From RGIG3009 sp964390295 (lineage in GTDB: Bacteria > Bacillota > Clostridia > Oscillospirales > Acutalibacteraceae): a stretch of 22,822 nt of DNA. The translations under genes and the position numbers were made by a program. Position 1 is the stretch's first letter, and each line of letters opens with the position of its first letter. The stretch spans positions 1 to 22,822 of the forward strand of contig CAYMHR010000023.1 in NCBI GenBank assembly GCA_964390295.1, in the 5' to 3' direction. Below the pieces are notes generated by a model. The model was not told the DNA's origin. It did not search any database and worked only from the letters and a program-made list of their open reading frames with translations. Shown in pieces: positions 6,974-13,850 of the stretch.

Positions 6974-7032
6974 AAAGCCGCCTCCTTCGGTACACTATAT
7001 GAAGCGATCCCGTCGAATATACGGCTAAACCG

Positions 7033-7272
7033 TCACAACAGCTTATACAGCAAGGCCGCATCGTCCTTGGCGACGGTTTCCTGCACCGTAAGGATTTCCG
7101 CCTTCAGCTCACGCGCACCGAACTGAATCGTCAGCACGTCCCCCACCTTCACGTCGTAAGAGGCACGAGCCACTTTGCCATTGACCAGTACCCGACCGGC
7201 ATCGCACGCTTCGTTTGCCACGGTACGCCGTTTAATAATGCGGGACACCTTCAAATATTTATCCAACCGCAT
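7033..7272 (-). CDS. rqcP: S4-domain ribosome quality-control factor RqcP (YabO)
   Basis: A 79-residue protein that is almost entirely an S4 RNA-binding domain. MRLDKYLKVSRIIKRRTVA at the N-terminus, AGRVLVNGKVARASYDVKVGD in the middle and LTIQFG are close to the Bacillus YabO/RqcP pattern. In Bacillus RqcP binds the 50S subunit with peptidyl-tRNA and works with RqcH to add alanine tails to stalled nascent chains. An AAGGAG ribosome-binding site lies 8 nt before the ATG. The gene begins 24 nt after the HU terminator, with no clear promoter of its own, so it may depend on read-through from HU. Confidence 0.9.
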   Translation of the reverse strand: MRLDKYLKVSRIIKRRTVANEACDAGRVLVNGKVARASYDVKVGDVLTIQFGARELKAEILTVQETVAKDDAALLYKLL

Positions 7273-7296
7273 GAAAACACTCCTTATAAACGAACG

Positions 7297-7332
7297 AAAA
7301 ACGAGGAAGCCGCCCGAAACTGGGCGGCTTCC
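7297..7332 (-). terminator. Intrinsic terminator/attenuator between HU and rqcP
   Basis: An 11-bp perfect GC-rich stem (7305-7315 and 7322-7332) with a six-base loop, followed on the minus strand by TCG and five T residues. It would end most HU transcripts, with partial read-through supplying the downstream operon at a lower level. Confidence 0.85.
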
Positions 7333-7346
7333 GGATTTGTGGAACC

Positions 7347-7622
7347 TTATTTCGCAACAGCGTCTTTGAACGCCTTGCCAGCCTTGAAAACAGGCAGCTT
7401 GGAAGCCGGGATTGTGATAGCTTCCTTGGTTTGCGGGTTGCGACCAACGCGTTCACCGCGCTCGCGGACTTCGAACGTACCGAAGCCAACCAACTGGACC
7501 TTGTCGCCTACGGCAACCGTATCGACAACGGACTCCAGCACAGCGGCGACTGCCTTCTCGGCGTCTTTCTTGGACAAACCAGCCTTTTCTGCAACAGATG
7601 CAACCAATTCAACCTTGTTCAT
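7347..7622 (-). CDS. hup: Histone-like DNA-binding protein HU
   Basis: A 91-residue HU protein that dimerises and bends DNA in the nucleoid. MNKVELVASVAEKAGLSKKDAEKAV is the N-terminal helical dimer region. GFGTFEVRERGERVGRNPQT is the start of the DNA-binding arm, and IPASKLPVFKAGKAFKDAV is the C-terminal end. The frame extends upstream to 7682, but the ATG at 7622 is chosen because it matches the conserved N-terminus and has GGAGGT 8 nt upstream. It has a strong promoter of its own and a terminator directly after it, consistent with high independent expression. Confidence 0.97.
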   Translation of the reverse strand: MNKVELVASVAEKAGLSKKDAEKAVAAVLESVVDTVAVGDKVQLVGFGTFEVRERGERVGRNPQTKEAITIPASKLPVFKAGKAFKDAVAK

Positions 7623-7700
7623 GCGAAAAAACCTCCAACATTTTTGTATTCCAACGGAATAATCCGCTTGAATCGATAGCAAGCATTTGCTTTAATGTAC

Positions 7701-7729
7701 ATTGTACTCCACTCGACCGATATTTTCAA
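7701..7729 (-). promoter_or_regulatory. Promoter of the HU gene
   Basis: On the minus strand, TTGAAA (7729-7724), a 17-bp spacer and TACAAT (7706-7701) form a good sigma-A promoter, leaving a leader of about 70 nt before the HU start. Confidence 0.75.
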
Positions 7730-7817
7730 GTGTTTTTTGAAAATTTCACTCAATCTGGATGATTTTTGTCAAAAACAACAAACCAATTTCTTCGTTTTTG
7801 TGACATTTAACAAAATA

Positions 7818-9104
7818 TTACGCCTTCAAGATACATTCAGTGCACCGTTGCACCTGATAGCGCACCCGTTCAATATCCAGCGTCGTATACGAACCGTTAC
7901 GATACAGGACCCGTCCATTCACTACGGTCATGCAAACAGCGCGGCTCCCGGCACCGTACAGCAGGTTCGACAATGGTGCGTGCGACGGGCAAAAGCCGAG
8001 ATCGGTCGTATCCAGCATAACCACGTCCGCTCGATAACCGACCGCAACGTCACCGCAATCCTCGCGTCCCTGTGACAAAGCGCCGCCGCGCGTACCGCAA
8101 CGCAGCAAGGTCGATGCTGAAAGCGCCGCCGGATCGCACGCAACACCTTTGGCTATCAAGCCGGCAACACGCATTTCATCCAGCATGTCCAGCGTGTTGT
8201 TGCTCGCCGCAGAATCGGTACCGATCGCCAGTAAAACACCTCGACGAATCAGCTTTTCGGCTTGAGCAATGCCGCTCCCCAGCTTCAAATTGCTTTTGGC
8301 ACAGTGAGCGACCGTCACGCCGTGCTTCGCCAGACGATCCATATCGGCATCCGTCAACCACACACCGTGTGCCAAGGTCAGCGGATGCTCCAGCACGCCG
8401 GTAGTCTCCAGCAAAGCGGTCGGCGTTACGCCGTGCCGTCCCACACATTCCAAATGCTCCTTTTGCGTTTCGGAAACGTGAATCTGCATGCGCAAGCCGT
8501 AGTCTCCGGCCATATCCGCAGCATCCCGCAAAATATCCGGGCGAGTCGTATATTCGGCGTGCGGAGCCACGTCGATCCGCAGTTGCCCGTCCCCCGCCCC
8601 ATGATAAGCGGAAATCAGCTCCTTCAGATCGGTATACGCCGGAAGCTGATGGAATTTCTTGGTTTCATCAAAGCAGGAAATCCCCCGGCCGATGTTGGCC
8701 TTAATACCACATTCCAAGGCGGCTTTGGCGGTTTCCTCGCAAAAATAATACATATCGGTAAAGGATACCGTTCCCGTGGACAGCATTTCAGCCATCCCCA
8801 GCAGACTTCCCCAATATACCGCTTCGGCATACAGCTTGTCCTCGAAGGGGAAAATGCGATCAAACAGCCACGATTGAAGCGGCAGTTCCTCGCCGTAACC
8901 GCGCATCAGCGTCATCGCCACGTGCGTGTGAGCATTATAAAGACCGGGAATCAGCAAGCGTCCGGCGCCGTTTACGCGTTCTCCGAAGTCCTCCTGCGGA
9001 TGCTCCGGAGACACCCAAGCGATCCGTGCATCGCGTATCCCGACGTATTGTGCCGGCAGATACGTCCCGTCCGCCTTCAAAACGTTGATATTTTCAAACA
9101 GCAT
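7818..9104 (-). CDS. mtaD: Amidohydrolase, probable 5'-methylthioadenosine/S-adenosylhomocysteine deaminase
   Basis: A 428-residue metal-dependent deaminase of the TRZ/ATZ amidohydrolase group. Metal and catalytic residues are in place: HTH at 59-61, H182 in PHAEY, H209 and E212 in QIHVSETQ, H267 and D297 in GTDSAASNN. This pattern fits enzymes that deaminate MTA, SAH or adenosine to the inosine forms. The frame runs further upstream to 9143, but the ATG at 9104 starts the conserved beta-strand (MLFENINVLKADG) and has a GGAAAGG ribosome-binding site. It overlaps the end of the phosphorylase gene by 11 bp, which implies translational coupling. A deaminase followed by a 6-oxopurine phosphorylase makes a sensible salvage pair. 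Substrate preference is inferred. Confidence 0.88.
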   Translation of the reverse strand: MLFENINVLKADGTYLPAQYVGIRDARIAWVSPEHPQEDFGERVNGAGRLLIPGLYNAHTHVAMTLMRGYGEELPLQSWLFDRIFPFEDKLYAEAVYWGSLLGMAEMLSTGTVSFTDMYYFCEETAKAALECGIKANIGRGISCFDETKKFHQLPAYTDLKELISAYHGAGDGQLRIDVAPHAEYTTRPDILRDAADMAGDYGLRMQIHVSETQKEHLECVGRHGVTPTALLETTGVLEHPLTLAHGVWLTDADMDRLAKHGVTVAHCAKSNLKLGSGIAQAEKLIRRGVLLAIGTDSAASNNTLDMLDEMRVAGLIAKGVACDPAALSASTLLRCGTRGGALSQGREDCGDVAVGYRADVVMLDTTDLGFCPSHAPLSNLLYGAGSRAVCMTVVNGRVLYRNGSYTTLDIERVRYQVQRCTECILKA

Positions 9105-9945
9105 CGACGTCCAACCTTTCCAGCACAGCGCAAACCAGCGCACTAAACCGTTCGGATGCGCGGCCTGCTACCTCGGTCACTTCCTCGTCGTTAATATAGC
9201 TTCCGGCGACCATGCCGGCCGCCATATTGGTGATACAGGAAATTCCCAGCACCTGCATACCGCACCGGGAAGCCACGATCGCTTCCGGCACGGTGGACAT
9301 ACCGACGGCATCGCCACCCAGCATCCGCAACGCACGAATTTCCGCCGGCGTTTCAAATTGCGGACCACCCATGAAGCAATAGACGCCCTCGTGCAAAGGC
9401 ACGGAAAGAGCCGTTGCCGCTTCGCGCGCCACGCACCGTAACGACGGCGTGTACGTTTCGGTCATATCGAAAAAGCGCGCGCCGAAAAACGGATCAGCCG
9501 GTCCGCGTTCCGGACTGTCGGCGCACAATTTAATATGATCACCGATTAGCATGAGATCACCGGGGCGAAACTCCGGATTCATACCACCGGCGGCATTCGT
9601 AAGGATCAACGTGCGAACGCCCAGGCAATGCAACACGCGCACATAAAACGTAACGGTGCGAAAATCGTAGCCCTCATAATAATGAAACCGGCCGGAAAAG
9701 GCGAACACCGGCTTGCCGGCCAATCGCCCGGCATACAACAAGCCGGCGTGCGACTCCACCGTCGATGCCGGAAATCCCGGAATCTGCTCGTAAGGAATCC
9801 GACAGCCCCGCTGTATGCAATCCGCCAAGAAGCCCAATCCCGATCCTAAAACGACTGCGGTATCGGGCACCGGAACATCGGCGGCTTGTAGCTGTTGTCG
9901 GATATAGTCCGCCGCCTGCTGCGCCTGTTGACGCTCTGTAGTCAT
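9094..9945 (-). CDS. punA: Purine nucleoside phosphorylase (trimeric, inosine/guanosine type)
   Basis: A 283-residue low-molecular-weight PNP that splits inosine or guanosine with phosphate into base and ribose-1-phosphate. The phosphate loop VLGSGLG is at residues 32-38, RFHYYEG at 86-92, NAAGG at 117-121 and GPQFETPAEIR at 194-204. E198 and N240 (in SCITNMAAG) are the residues that define 6-oxopurine specificity in this class. The ATG at 9945 shares one base with the stop codon of the preceding gene (TGATG). A GTG one codon earlier (9948) is an alternative. It is downstream of a zinc-ribbon gene and overlaps the MtaD-like deaminase. Confidence 0.95.
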   Translation of the reverse strand: MTTERQQAQQAADYIRQQLQAADVPVPDTAVVLGSGLGFLADCIQRGCRIPYEQIPGFPASTVESHAGLLYAGRLAGKPVFAFSGRFHYYEGYDFRTVTFYVRVLHCLGVRTLILTNAAGGMNPEFRPGDLMLIGDHIKLCADSPERGPADPFFGARFFDMTETYTPSLRCVAREAATALSVPLHEGVYCFMGGPQFETPAEIRALRMLGGDAVGMSTVPEAIVASRCGMQVLGISCITNMAAGMVAGSYINDEEVTEVAGRASERFSALVCAVLERLDVDAV

Positions 9946-10301
9946 CACGGCAGCTTTTTACCGCACTGATTGCAGAACACGGCAGTATTCACGTTCAGAG
10001 CACCACAGTCGCAACGAATCACGTTTTTGCTTTCCATGACGCGATTCTCCAGCTTGGTAAGCTGTTTTTGCAACTCGCCGATCTGCTCGACGCAAGCTCC
10101 CACCATATCGTCAACCGTCTCACCTGATGTCCGGCTATCGTATATCAGACGCCCCAGCCCTTCATACAACGACGCGAGCTCGCGGCGCAAATCCGCCAGC
10201 TTGACGCGATTTTTCGTTTGCTCTACCAATTCTTCCGTTTTTCTTCCGGCGGTCTGTGCCACCGATTTGGCGCAAGACAATACATCTTCCAACGCTGCCA
10301 T
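9945..10301 (-). CDS. Coiled-coil protein with C-terminal zinc ribbon, function unknown
   Basis: A 118-residue soluble protein. The first 90 residues are predicted helical and charged (SVAQTAGRKTEELVEQTKNRVKLADLRRELASLYEGLGRLIYD, described here as residues 13-55, then GELQKQLTKLENRV), typical of a coiled coil. The C-terminus is a zinc ribbon with C97-x-C99 and C111-x2-C114 and ends GKKLP. Similar small proteins are common in Clostridia and are annotated only as zinc-ribbon proteins. A GGAGAG ribosome-binding site and a strong promoter precede it. It is the first gene of a probable operon with the phosphorylase and deaminase, but nothing in it points to nucleoside metabolism. The function is not known to me. 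Confidence 0.85.
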   Translation of the reverse strand: MAALEDVLSCAKSVAQTAGRKTEELVEQTKNRVKLADLRRELASLYEGLGRLIYDSRTSGETVDDMVGACVEQIGELQKQLTKLENRVMESKNVIRCDCGALNVNTAVFCNQCGKKLP

Positions 10302-10332
10302 GTTTCTCTCTCCTTTTCATCTATCTGATATC

Positions 10333-10361
10333 ATTATAAAAAATTTTTACCAAAATTACAA
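10333..10361 (-). promoter_or_regulatory. Promoter of the zinc-ribbon/PNP/MtaD operon
   Basis: On the minus strand, TTGTAA (10361-10356), a 17-bp AT-rich spacer and a perfect TATAAT (10338-10333). It starts only 6 bp beyond the stop of the uridine-kinase-like gene, with no terminator in between. Confidence 0.75.
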
Positions 10362-10367
10362 GTCCTT

Positions 10368-11300
10368 TTAACCGACGAATTCCCGAAGAAGCGATCGATC
10401 GGGGAGCTGCCGTAACGGCAGCGCTTCAAACACGGCCAGCCGATCCGCCAAGCGTTCCAGTTCCGTCGCATAGCGCCCGTCTTGCGGTTCTTGTTGCAAT
10501 GCCGGCAACAACTGACCGCCCAACAGCGCCGTCTCGTAAGCCAGCGCCGTATTCAAATATACGTCCGCCTCTCCGATGTAAGGAAAAAGGTACAGTTCCT
10601 CGCCGCGAATTACCTGTCGCCACATATCCATGGTATTGTCCAGACTGCTGTTACGGAACCGCAAATCGCGCAGCAAGCGACGGGTCAAGCGAAGCTCGCG
10701 CGACGTGAGCCACTCGGCCTCCCGATATTCGATAACGGCGCGTACGTCAACAAAGATTTTCAGCAACGCCTCCGGCGGTAAGCGGCGACGCAGTAACGGG
10801 TTCAAGGCGTGGATTCCCTCAAAGATCACCACAGACTCCCGTGAAACCGCGAACGGCACTTTTTCCGTCTTGGGAGCGTGCGATAAAAAATCAAATTCCG
10901 GCAGCATGGTCCGTCCTTCGTCAAGCAGTTCACACATACAAGACTGGAGCAACGGCAAATTCAGTGCCTCGATGCTCTCATAATCGTAGCTACCATCCGG
11001 CAACTGCGGTGCTTGCCCATAGCCGCGATAAAAATTATCCAGTGAAATCGTGTAAGCGTCACGACCGGCCTCACGCAAGCGGCACTGCAGCTTATTGGCG
11101 GTGGTTGTTTTTCCCGAAGCAGACGGCCCGGAAAGCAAAACCAAGCAGCGACCGCTGTGTTGCAGGATTTTTTTCGCCGCCTTACTCACCGCCGTCTCGT
11201 AGCGTTCTTCCTCATCCCGAATCAACCGCTCCGGGCAGTCTTGAAGCAGCTCTGCCACGGTTTCGACGCACCAGCAACGCGTTTCCAGCCTTGAGCTCAT
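10368..11300 (-). CDS. Uridine kinase-like P-loop nucleoside kinase
   Basis: A 310-residue protein of the phosphoribulokinase/uridine kinase family. About 50 residues of N-terminal extension precede the Walker A motif GPSASGKTT (58-66). ISLDNFYRG and YDYESIEALNLPLL follow, as in uridine kinases, then VVIFEGIHALNP (Walker B region) and the Arg-rich LTSRELRLTRRLLRD lid. Family members phosphorylate uridine or cytidine with ATP or GTP. The typical bacterial Udk is about 210 residues, so this belongs to the longer clostridial nucleoside-kinase group. The start overlaps the hemZ stop by 4 bp (ATGA). The substrate is inferred only from the family. Confidence 0.85.
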   Translation of the reverse strand: MSSRLETRCWCVETVAELLQDCPERLIRDEEERYETAVSKAAKKILQHSGRCLVLLSGPSASGKTTTANKLQCRLREAGRDAYTISLDNFYRGYGQAPQLPDGSYDYESIEALNLPLLQSCMCELLDEGRTMLPEFDFLSHAPKTEKVPFAVSRESVVIFEGIHALNPLLRRRLPPEALLKIFVDVRAVIEYREAEWLTSRELRLTRRLLRDLRFRNSSLDNTMDMWRQVIRGEELYLFPYIGEADVYLNTALAYETALLGGQLLPALQQEPQDGRYATELERLADRLAVFEALPLRQLPDRSLLREFVG

Positions 11301-12772
11301 CCTCTCATCCTTTCGTAAAACTCACGCGTTTTATCCTTTCGTTTCAGCATTTCCGGCAAATCCGCAATATATTCGTAAGGGAATTTATAATTAAACACGC
11401 GCTCCAAATATTCCGTACCCGGTTGTTTCAGCTTGGATACCGCTCCGGCACCGCACCCTAAAATCGTATGCGTTTCGTCCATGATATACACGTTATACAG
11501 GCTTTCGTATCCCGGACGCGACCACCCGACGTTTTCCTGATTGCCTACCGTGCGGCTTTGCCGATACAAATAGTAGGAGCGATACCCCTGCTCCGGCAAG
11601 CGCTGTGCCGTATGTGCTACCATGCGCGCCGCCTCGTCTGCCGCACGGTAATCCGCACGCTTTTGCAGACTCAGATTCGAAGCTCGCTTCATGGACAGTG
11701 TATGTACCGTTACGCTTTCCGGTTCCAACGACAAAACGCCCTGAAGCGTTTGACAAAAGCTGTCGTAGGTGTCCGTGGGCAAGCCGGCAATCAAGTCGGT
11801 ATTGACGTTGGTGTGACCGCATTGCCGCGCCAACGAGAACGCATTGTAAAACTGCTCTACCGTATGACGCCTGCCGATCTGCAGCAAAACGTCGTCATTC
11901 AAGGTTTGTGGGTTAATGCTGATGCGGGAGACACCCGCCGACTTCAAAACGCGCAATTTCTCCTCCGTCACCGTATCCGGCCGTCCGGCCTCCACCGTAT
12001 ATTCCCGCACCGTAGACAGATCGAAGTGCTCTTCCACCGCCGCCGTCAACTGCTGAAGCTGTTCCGCTGTCAGCGTGGTTGGCGTTCCGCCCCCGAAATA
12101 TACCGTTTCCAGCCGCAAGCCCAGCTCCGATGCCAAAGCACCGGTATACGCCAACTCCCGTACCAGCATATTCACGTAGCTCGGCATGAGCTTGGCCGCG
12201 CGCGTAACGGTTTGCGAAACGAACGAACAATAATCGCACCGCGTCGGACAAAAGGGGATGGACACGTATAAACTGCAGGAATCCGGTCGTGACAACGACA
12301 GCAGTTCGTTTTCCACTGCCAGCGTGTTTTGGCACAGTCGCAGCTTTGGCTCGCTGACATGCAGACGATCGCGCAACCACGCTACCGCTTTGTCTGCACC
12401 GCATTCCGCGGTCAGACGGCGAAGAAGCTTCACTGGGCGAACACCGGTCACGATGCCCCAATCCTGCTCAAAGCCGCACGTGCGGACCAGCAACCGATAG
12501 AGAAGCTCGCACAGAACCAGCTCGCATTCGTCCCGATAATCCGGGTGAGAATTGGAAACCGTTTCCGTTAAAAAATCGTCAAAATCATCCCATCGCAGAC
12601 GGCAAAACAGCTCCGTAGTCTCCGCGTGGCGTTGCAGTTTCGTCACAGCAACGATTTCCTCCGCCGGAAGCTCTGCCGTCTCTTCCACCACGATCTTTTC
12701 GCCGGGGAAAAACAGGCGACAAACGTTTTGCAGTTCAAAATGATAGGGATGTCCCTGTATCTGTAATATCAT
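11297..12772 (-). CDS. hemZ: Radical SAM protein HemZ (coproporphyrinogen dehydrogenase family)
   Basis: A 491-residue protein with an N-terminal domain specific to HemZ (1-165) and a radical SAM core. The cluster-binding motif CPTRCDYC puts cysteines at 175, 179 and 182. VYFGGGTPTTL (SAM-binding glycine motif), EAGRPDT and DLIAGLP follow, the usual order in HemN/HemW/HemZ proteins. The position right after the CxxxCxxC motif is Ser-Phe, so the extra cysteine of true HemN (CxC) is absent. The start overlaps the MBL-fold gene by 4 bp (ATGA), as does its stop with the kinase gene. No other haem gene is in the window. A role in coproporphyrinogen oxidation is the family name, not something the sequence proves. 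Confidence 0.9.
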   Translation of the reverse strand: MILQIQGHPYHFELQNVCRLFFPGEKIVVEETAELPAEEIVAVTKLQRHAETTELFCRLRWDDFDDFLTETVSNSHPDYRDECELVLCELLYRLLVRTCGFEQDWGIVTGVRPVKLLRRLTAECGADKAVAWLRDRLHVSEPKLRLCQNTLAVENELLSLSRPDSCSLYVSIPFCPTRCDYCSFVSQTVTRAAKLMPSYVNMLVRELAYTGALASELGLRLETVYFGGGTPTTLTAEQLQQLTAAVEEHFDLSTVREYTVEAGRPDTVTEEKLRVLKSAGVSRISINPQTLNDDVLLQIGRRHTVEQFYNAFSLARQCGHTNVNTDLIAGLPTDTYDSFCQTLQGVLSLEPESVTVHTLSMKRASNLSLQKRADYRAADEAARMVAHTAQRLPEQGYRSYYLYRQSRTVGNQENVGWSRPGYESLYNVYIMDETHTILGCGAGAVSKLKQPGTEYLERVFNYKFPYEYIADLPEMLKRKDKTREFYERMRG

Positions 12773-13392
12773 AACGTTACTCCCAAAAGAAAGGGGTTGT
12801 ATTGAAGCTCACGACCGATTGTCGTGCTCTCACCGTGTCCGGAAATCACCTGCGTATCGGCCGGCAGGGATGCCAAGCGACGCAAGCTTTGATACAGCAA
12901 GGCTGCGTCGCCTCCCGGAAAATCCGTACGTCCTACGCTGCCTGCAAACAAGGTGTCTCCGGCAATCAGAAGCTGGCCGCACCGATAGCAACTGCTCCCC
13001 GGCGTATGTCCCGGCGTATGCCACACCTCCAGCGTCATCTCACCGCAAGTCACCGTATCACCATCGTGCAACAGCCGATCTGCCGATAAGGGATACGGTT
13101 GGCGTGATGCCGGGATCAAGCTGCGGTTACTATCCAGCAGTGCCGGTTCATCGGCGGCAGGAACGCAGAGCATTGCGCCGGTCGCCTCTTGTAATTCACG
13201 TACTGCCAACAGGTGGTCAAAATGTACGTGTGTCAGCAAAATCGTCTCCACCTGCAGTCGTTGCTCACGAATCCGCTGTAGCAACCGTGGTGCCTCACTT
13301 CCCGGATCAATCACGACGGCACGATGTTCCTCATCGGAAAGGAAAACACAGTTTGCCTGATAATCGCCTACCGGATAATAGCTCAGCTTCAT
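12769..13392 (-). CDS. MBL-fold metallo-hydrolase, glyoxalase II-like
   Basis: A 207-residue single-domain metallo-beta-lactamase-fold hydrolase. The metal-binding motif THVHFDH is at 54-60 (H55, H57, D59, H60), with H129 in HTPGHTPGS and D146 in IAGDTLFAGSVGRTDF, and a final His in SGHGE near 190. The pattern fits the YqgX/GloB-like group, hydrolases of thioesters or related compounds. A TTG-started frame begins at 13407, but the ATG at 13392 is preferred: it overlaps the dtd stop as ATGA, has a GGGAG ribosome-binding site, and MKLSYYPVGDYQANCVF is the usual N-terminus. The substrate is unknown. Confidence 0.92.
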   Translation of the reverse strand: MKLSYYPVGDYQANCVFLSDEEHRAVVIDPGSEAPRLLQRIREQRLQVETILLTHVHFDHLLAVRELQEATGAMLCVPAADEPALLDSNRSLIPASRQPYPLSADRLLHDGDTVTCGEMTLEVWHTPGHTPGSSCYRCGQLLIAGDTLFAGSVGRTDFPGGDAALLYQSLRRLASLPADTQVISGHGESTTIGRELQYNPFLLGVTL

Positions 13393-13847
13393 TTCTTTTT
13401 CTCCCAATCCACGGTATCCAGCAAAATGGTAACGGGACCGTTTCCGCTCATGTCCACGGTCATATCCGCCCCGAAAACGCCGGAAGCGACGCGAAGACCT
13501 AACGCACGCAGTTCTTCCATAAACCGCTCGTACAACGGTTCCGCCTGCTCCGGCCGTGCCGCCGCCATAAATTCCGGGCGCCTGCCGTGCGAGCAGTTTG
13601 CCGCCAAAGTAAAGTTGGAAACGACCAGCACCTCGCCACCAATATCCAGCAAAGACAGGTTCATTTTATCCTGTGCATCGGTAAAGACGCGAAGATTCGC
13701 GATTTTTTGAGCCATTAAGGTCGCCTGTTCCTCTGTATCTGCCTGCATCACGCCCAACAAGACGAGAGCACCGGAACCAATACTGCCGACCGCATCGCCC
13801 TCCACCGTAACCGAGGCGTGATACACCCGTTGAAATACCGCTTTCAT
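13389..13847 (-). CDS. dtd: D-aminoacyl-tRNA deacylase
   Basis: A 152-residue Dtd that hydrolyses D-amino acids (and glycine from mischarged tRNA-Ala) off tRNA. The N-terminus MKAVFQRVYHASVTV and the two active-site motifs are present: SNFTL at residues 77-81 and NGPVT at 136-140, whose Gly-cisPro gives chiral selection. The first motif is SQFTL in most characterised enzymes, so position 78 is Asn instead of Gln. GRRPEF follows as usual. The ATG is 3 nt after the rel stop, with GGAG inside the end of rel. The position after rel matches the Bacillus rel-dtd order. Confidence 0.96.
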   Translation of the reverse strand: MKAVFQRVYHASVTVEGDAVGSIGSGALVLLGVMQADTEEQATLMAQKIANLRVFTDAQDKMNLSLLDIGGEVLVVSNFTLAANCSHGRRPEFMAAARPEQAEPLYERFMEELRALGLRVASGVFGADMTVDMSGNGPVTILLDTVDWEKKK

Positions 13848-13850
13848 ACT

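Noticed and set aside
7623..7682. Upstream extension of HU by 20 residues
   Set aside because: The extension does not match HU, and the ATG at 7622 has the ribosome-binding site and the conserved MNKVELV start.
8262..9146. Open frame of 294 codons on the plus strand opposite the deaminase gene
   Set aside because: It is fully antisense to a gene with intact metal-binding motifs and its translation is compositionally odd (rich in Arg, His and Gln), with no domain.
11297..12772. Calling this gene hemN or hemW
   Set aside because: The N-terminal 165-residue domain, the EAGRPDT segment and the length near 490 fit HemZ, and the fourth Cys of HemN is absent.
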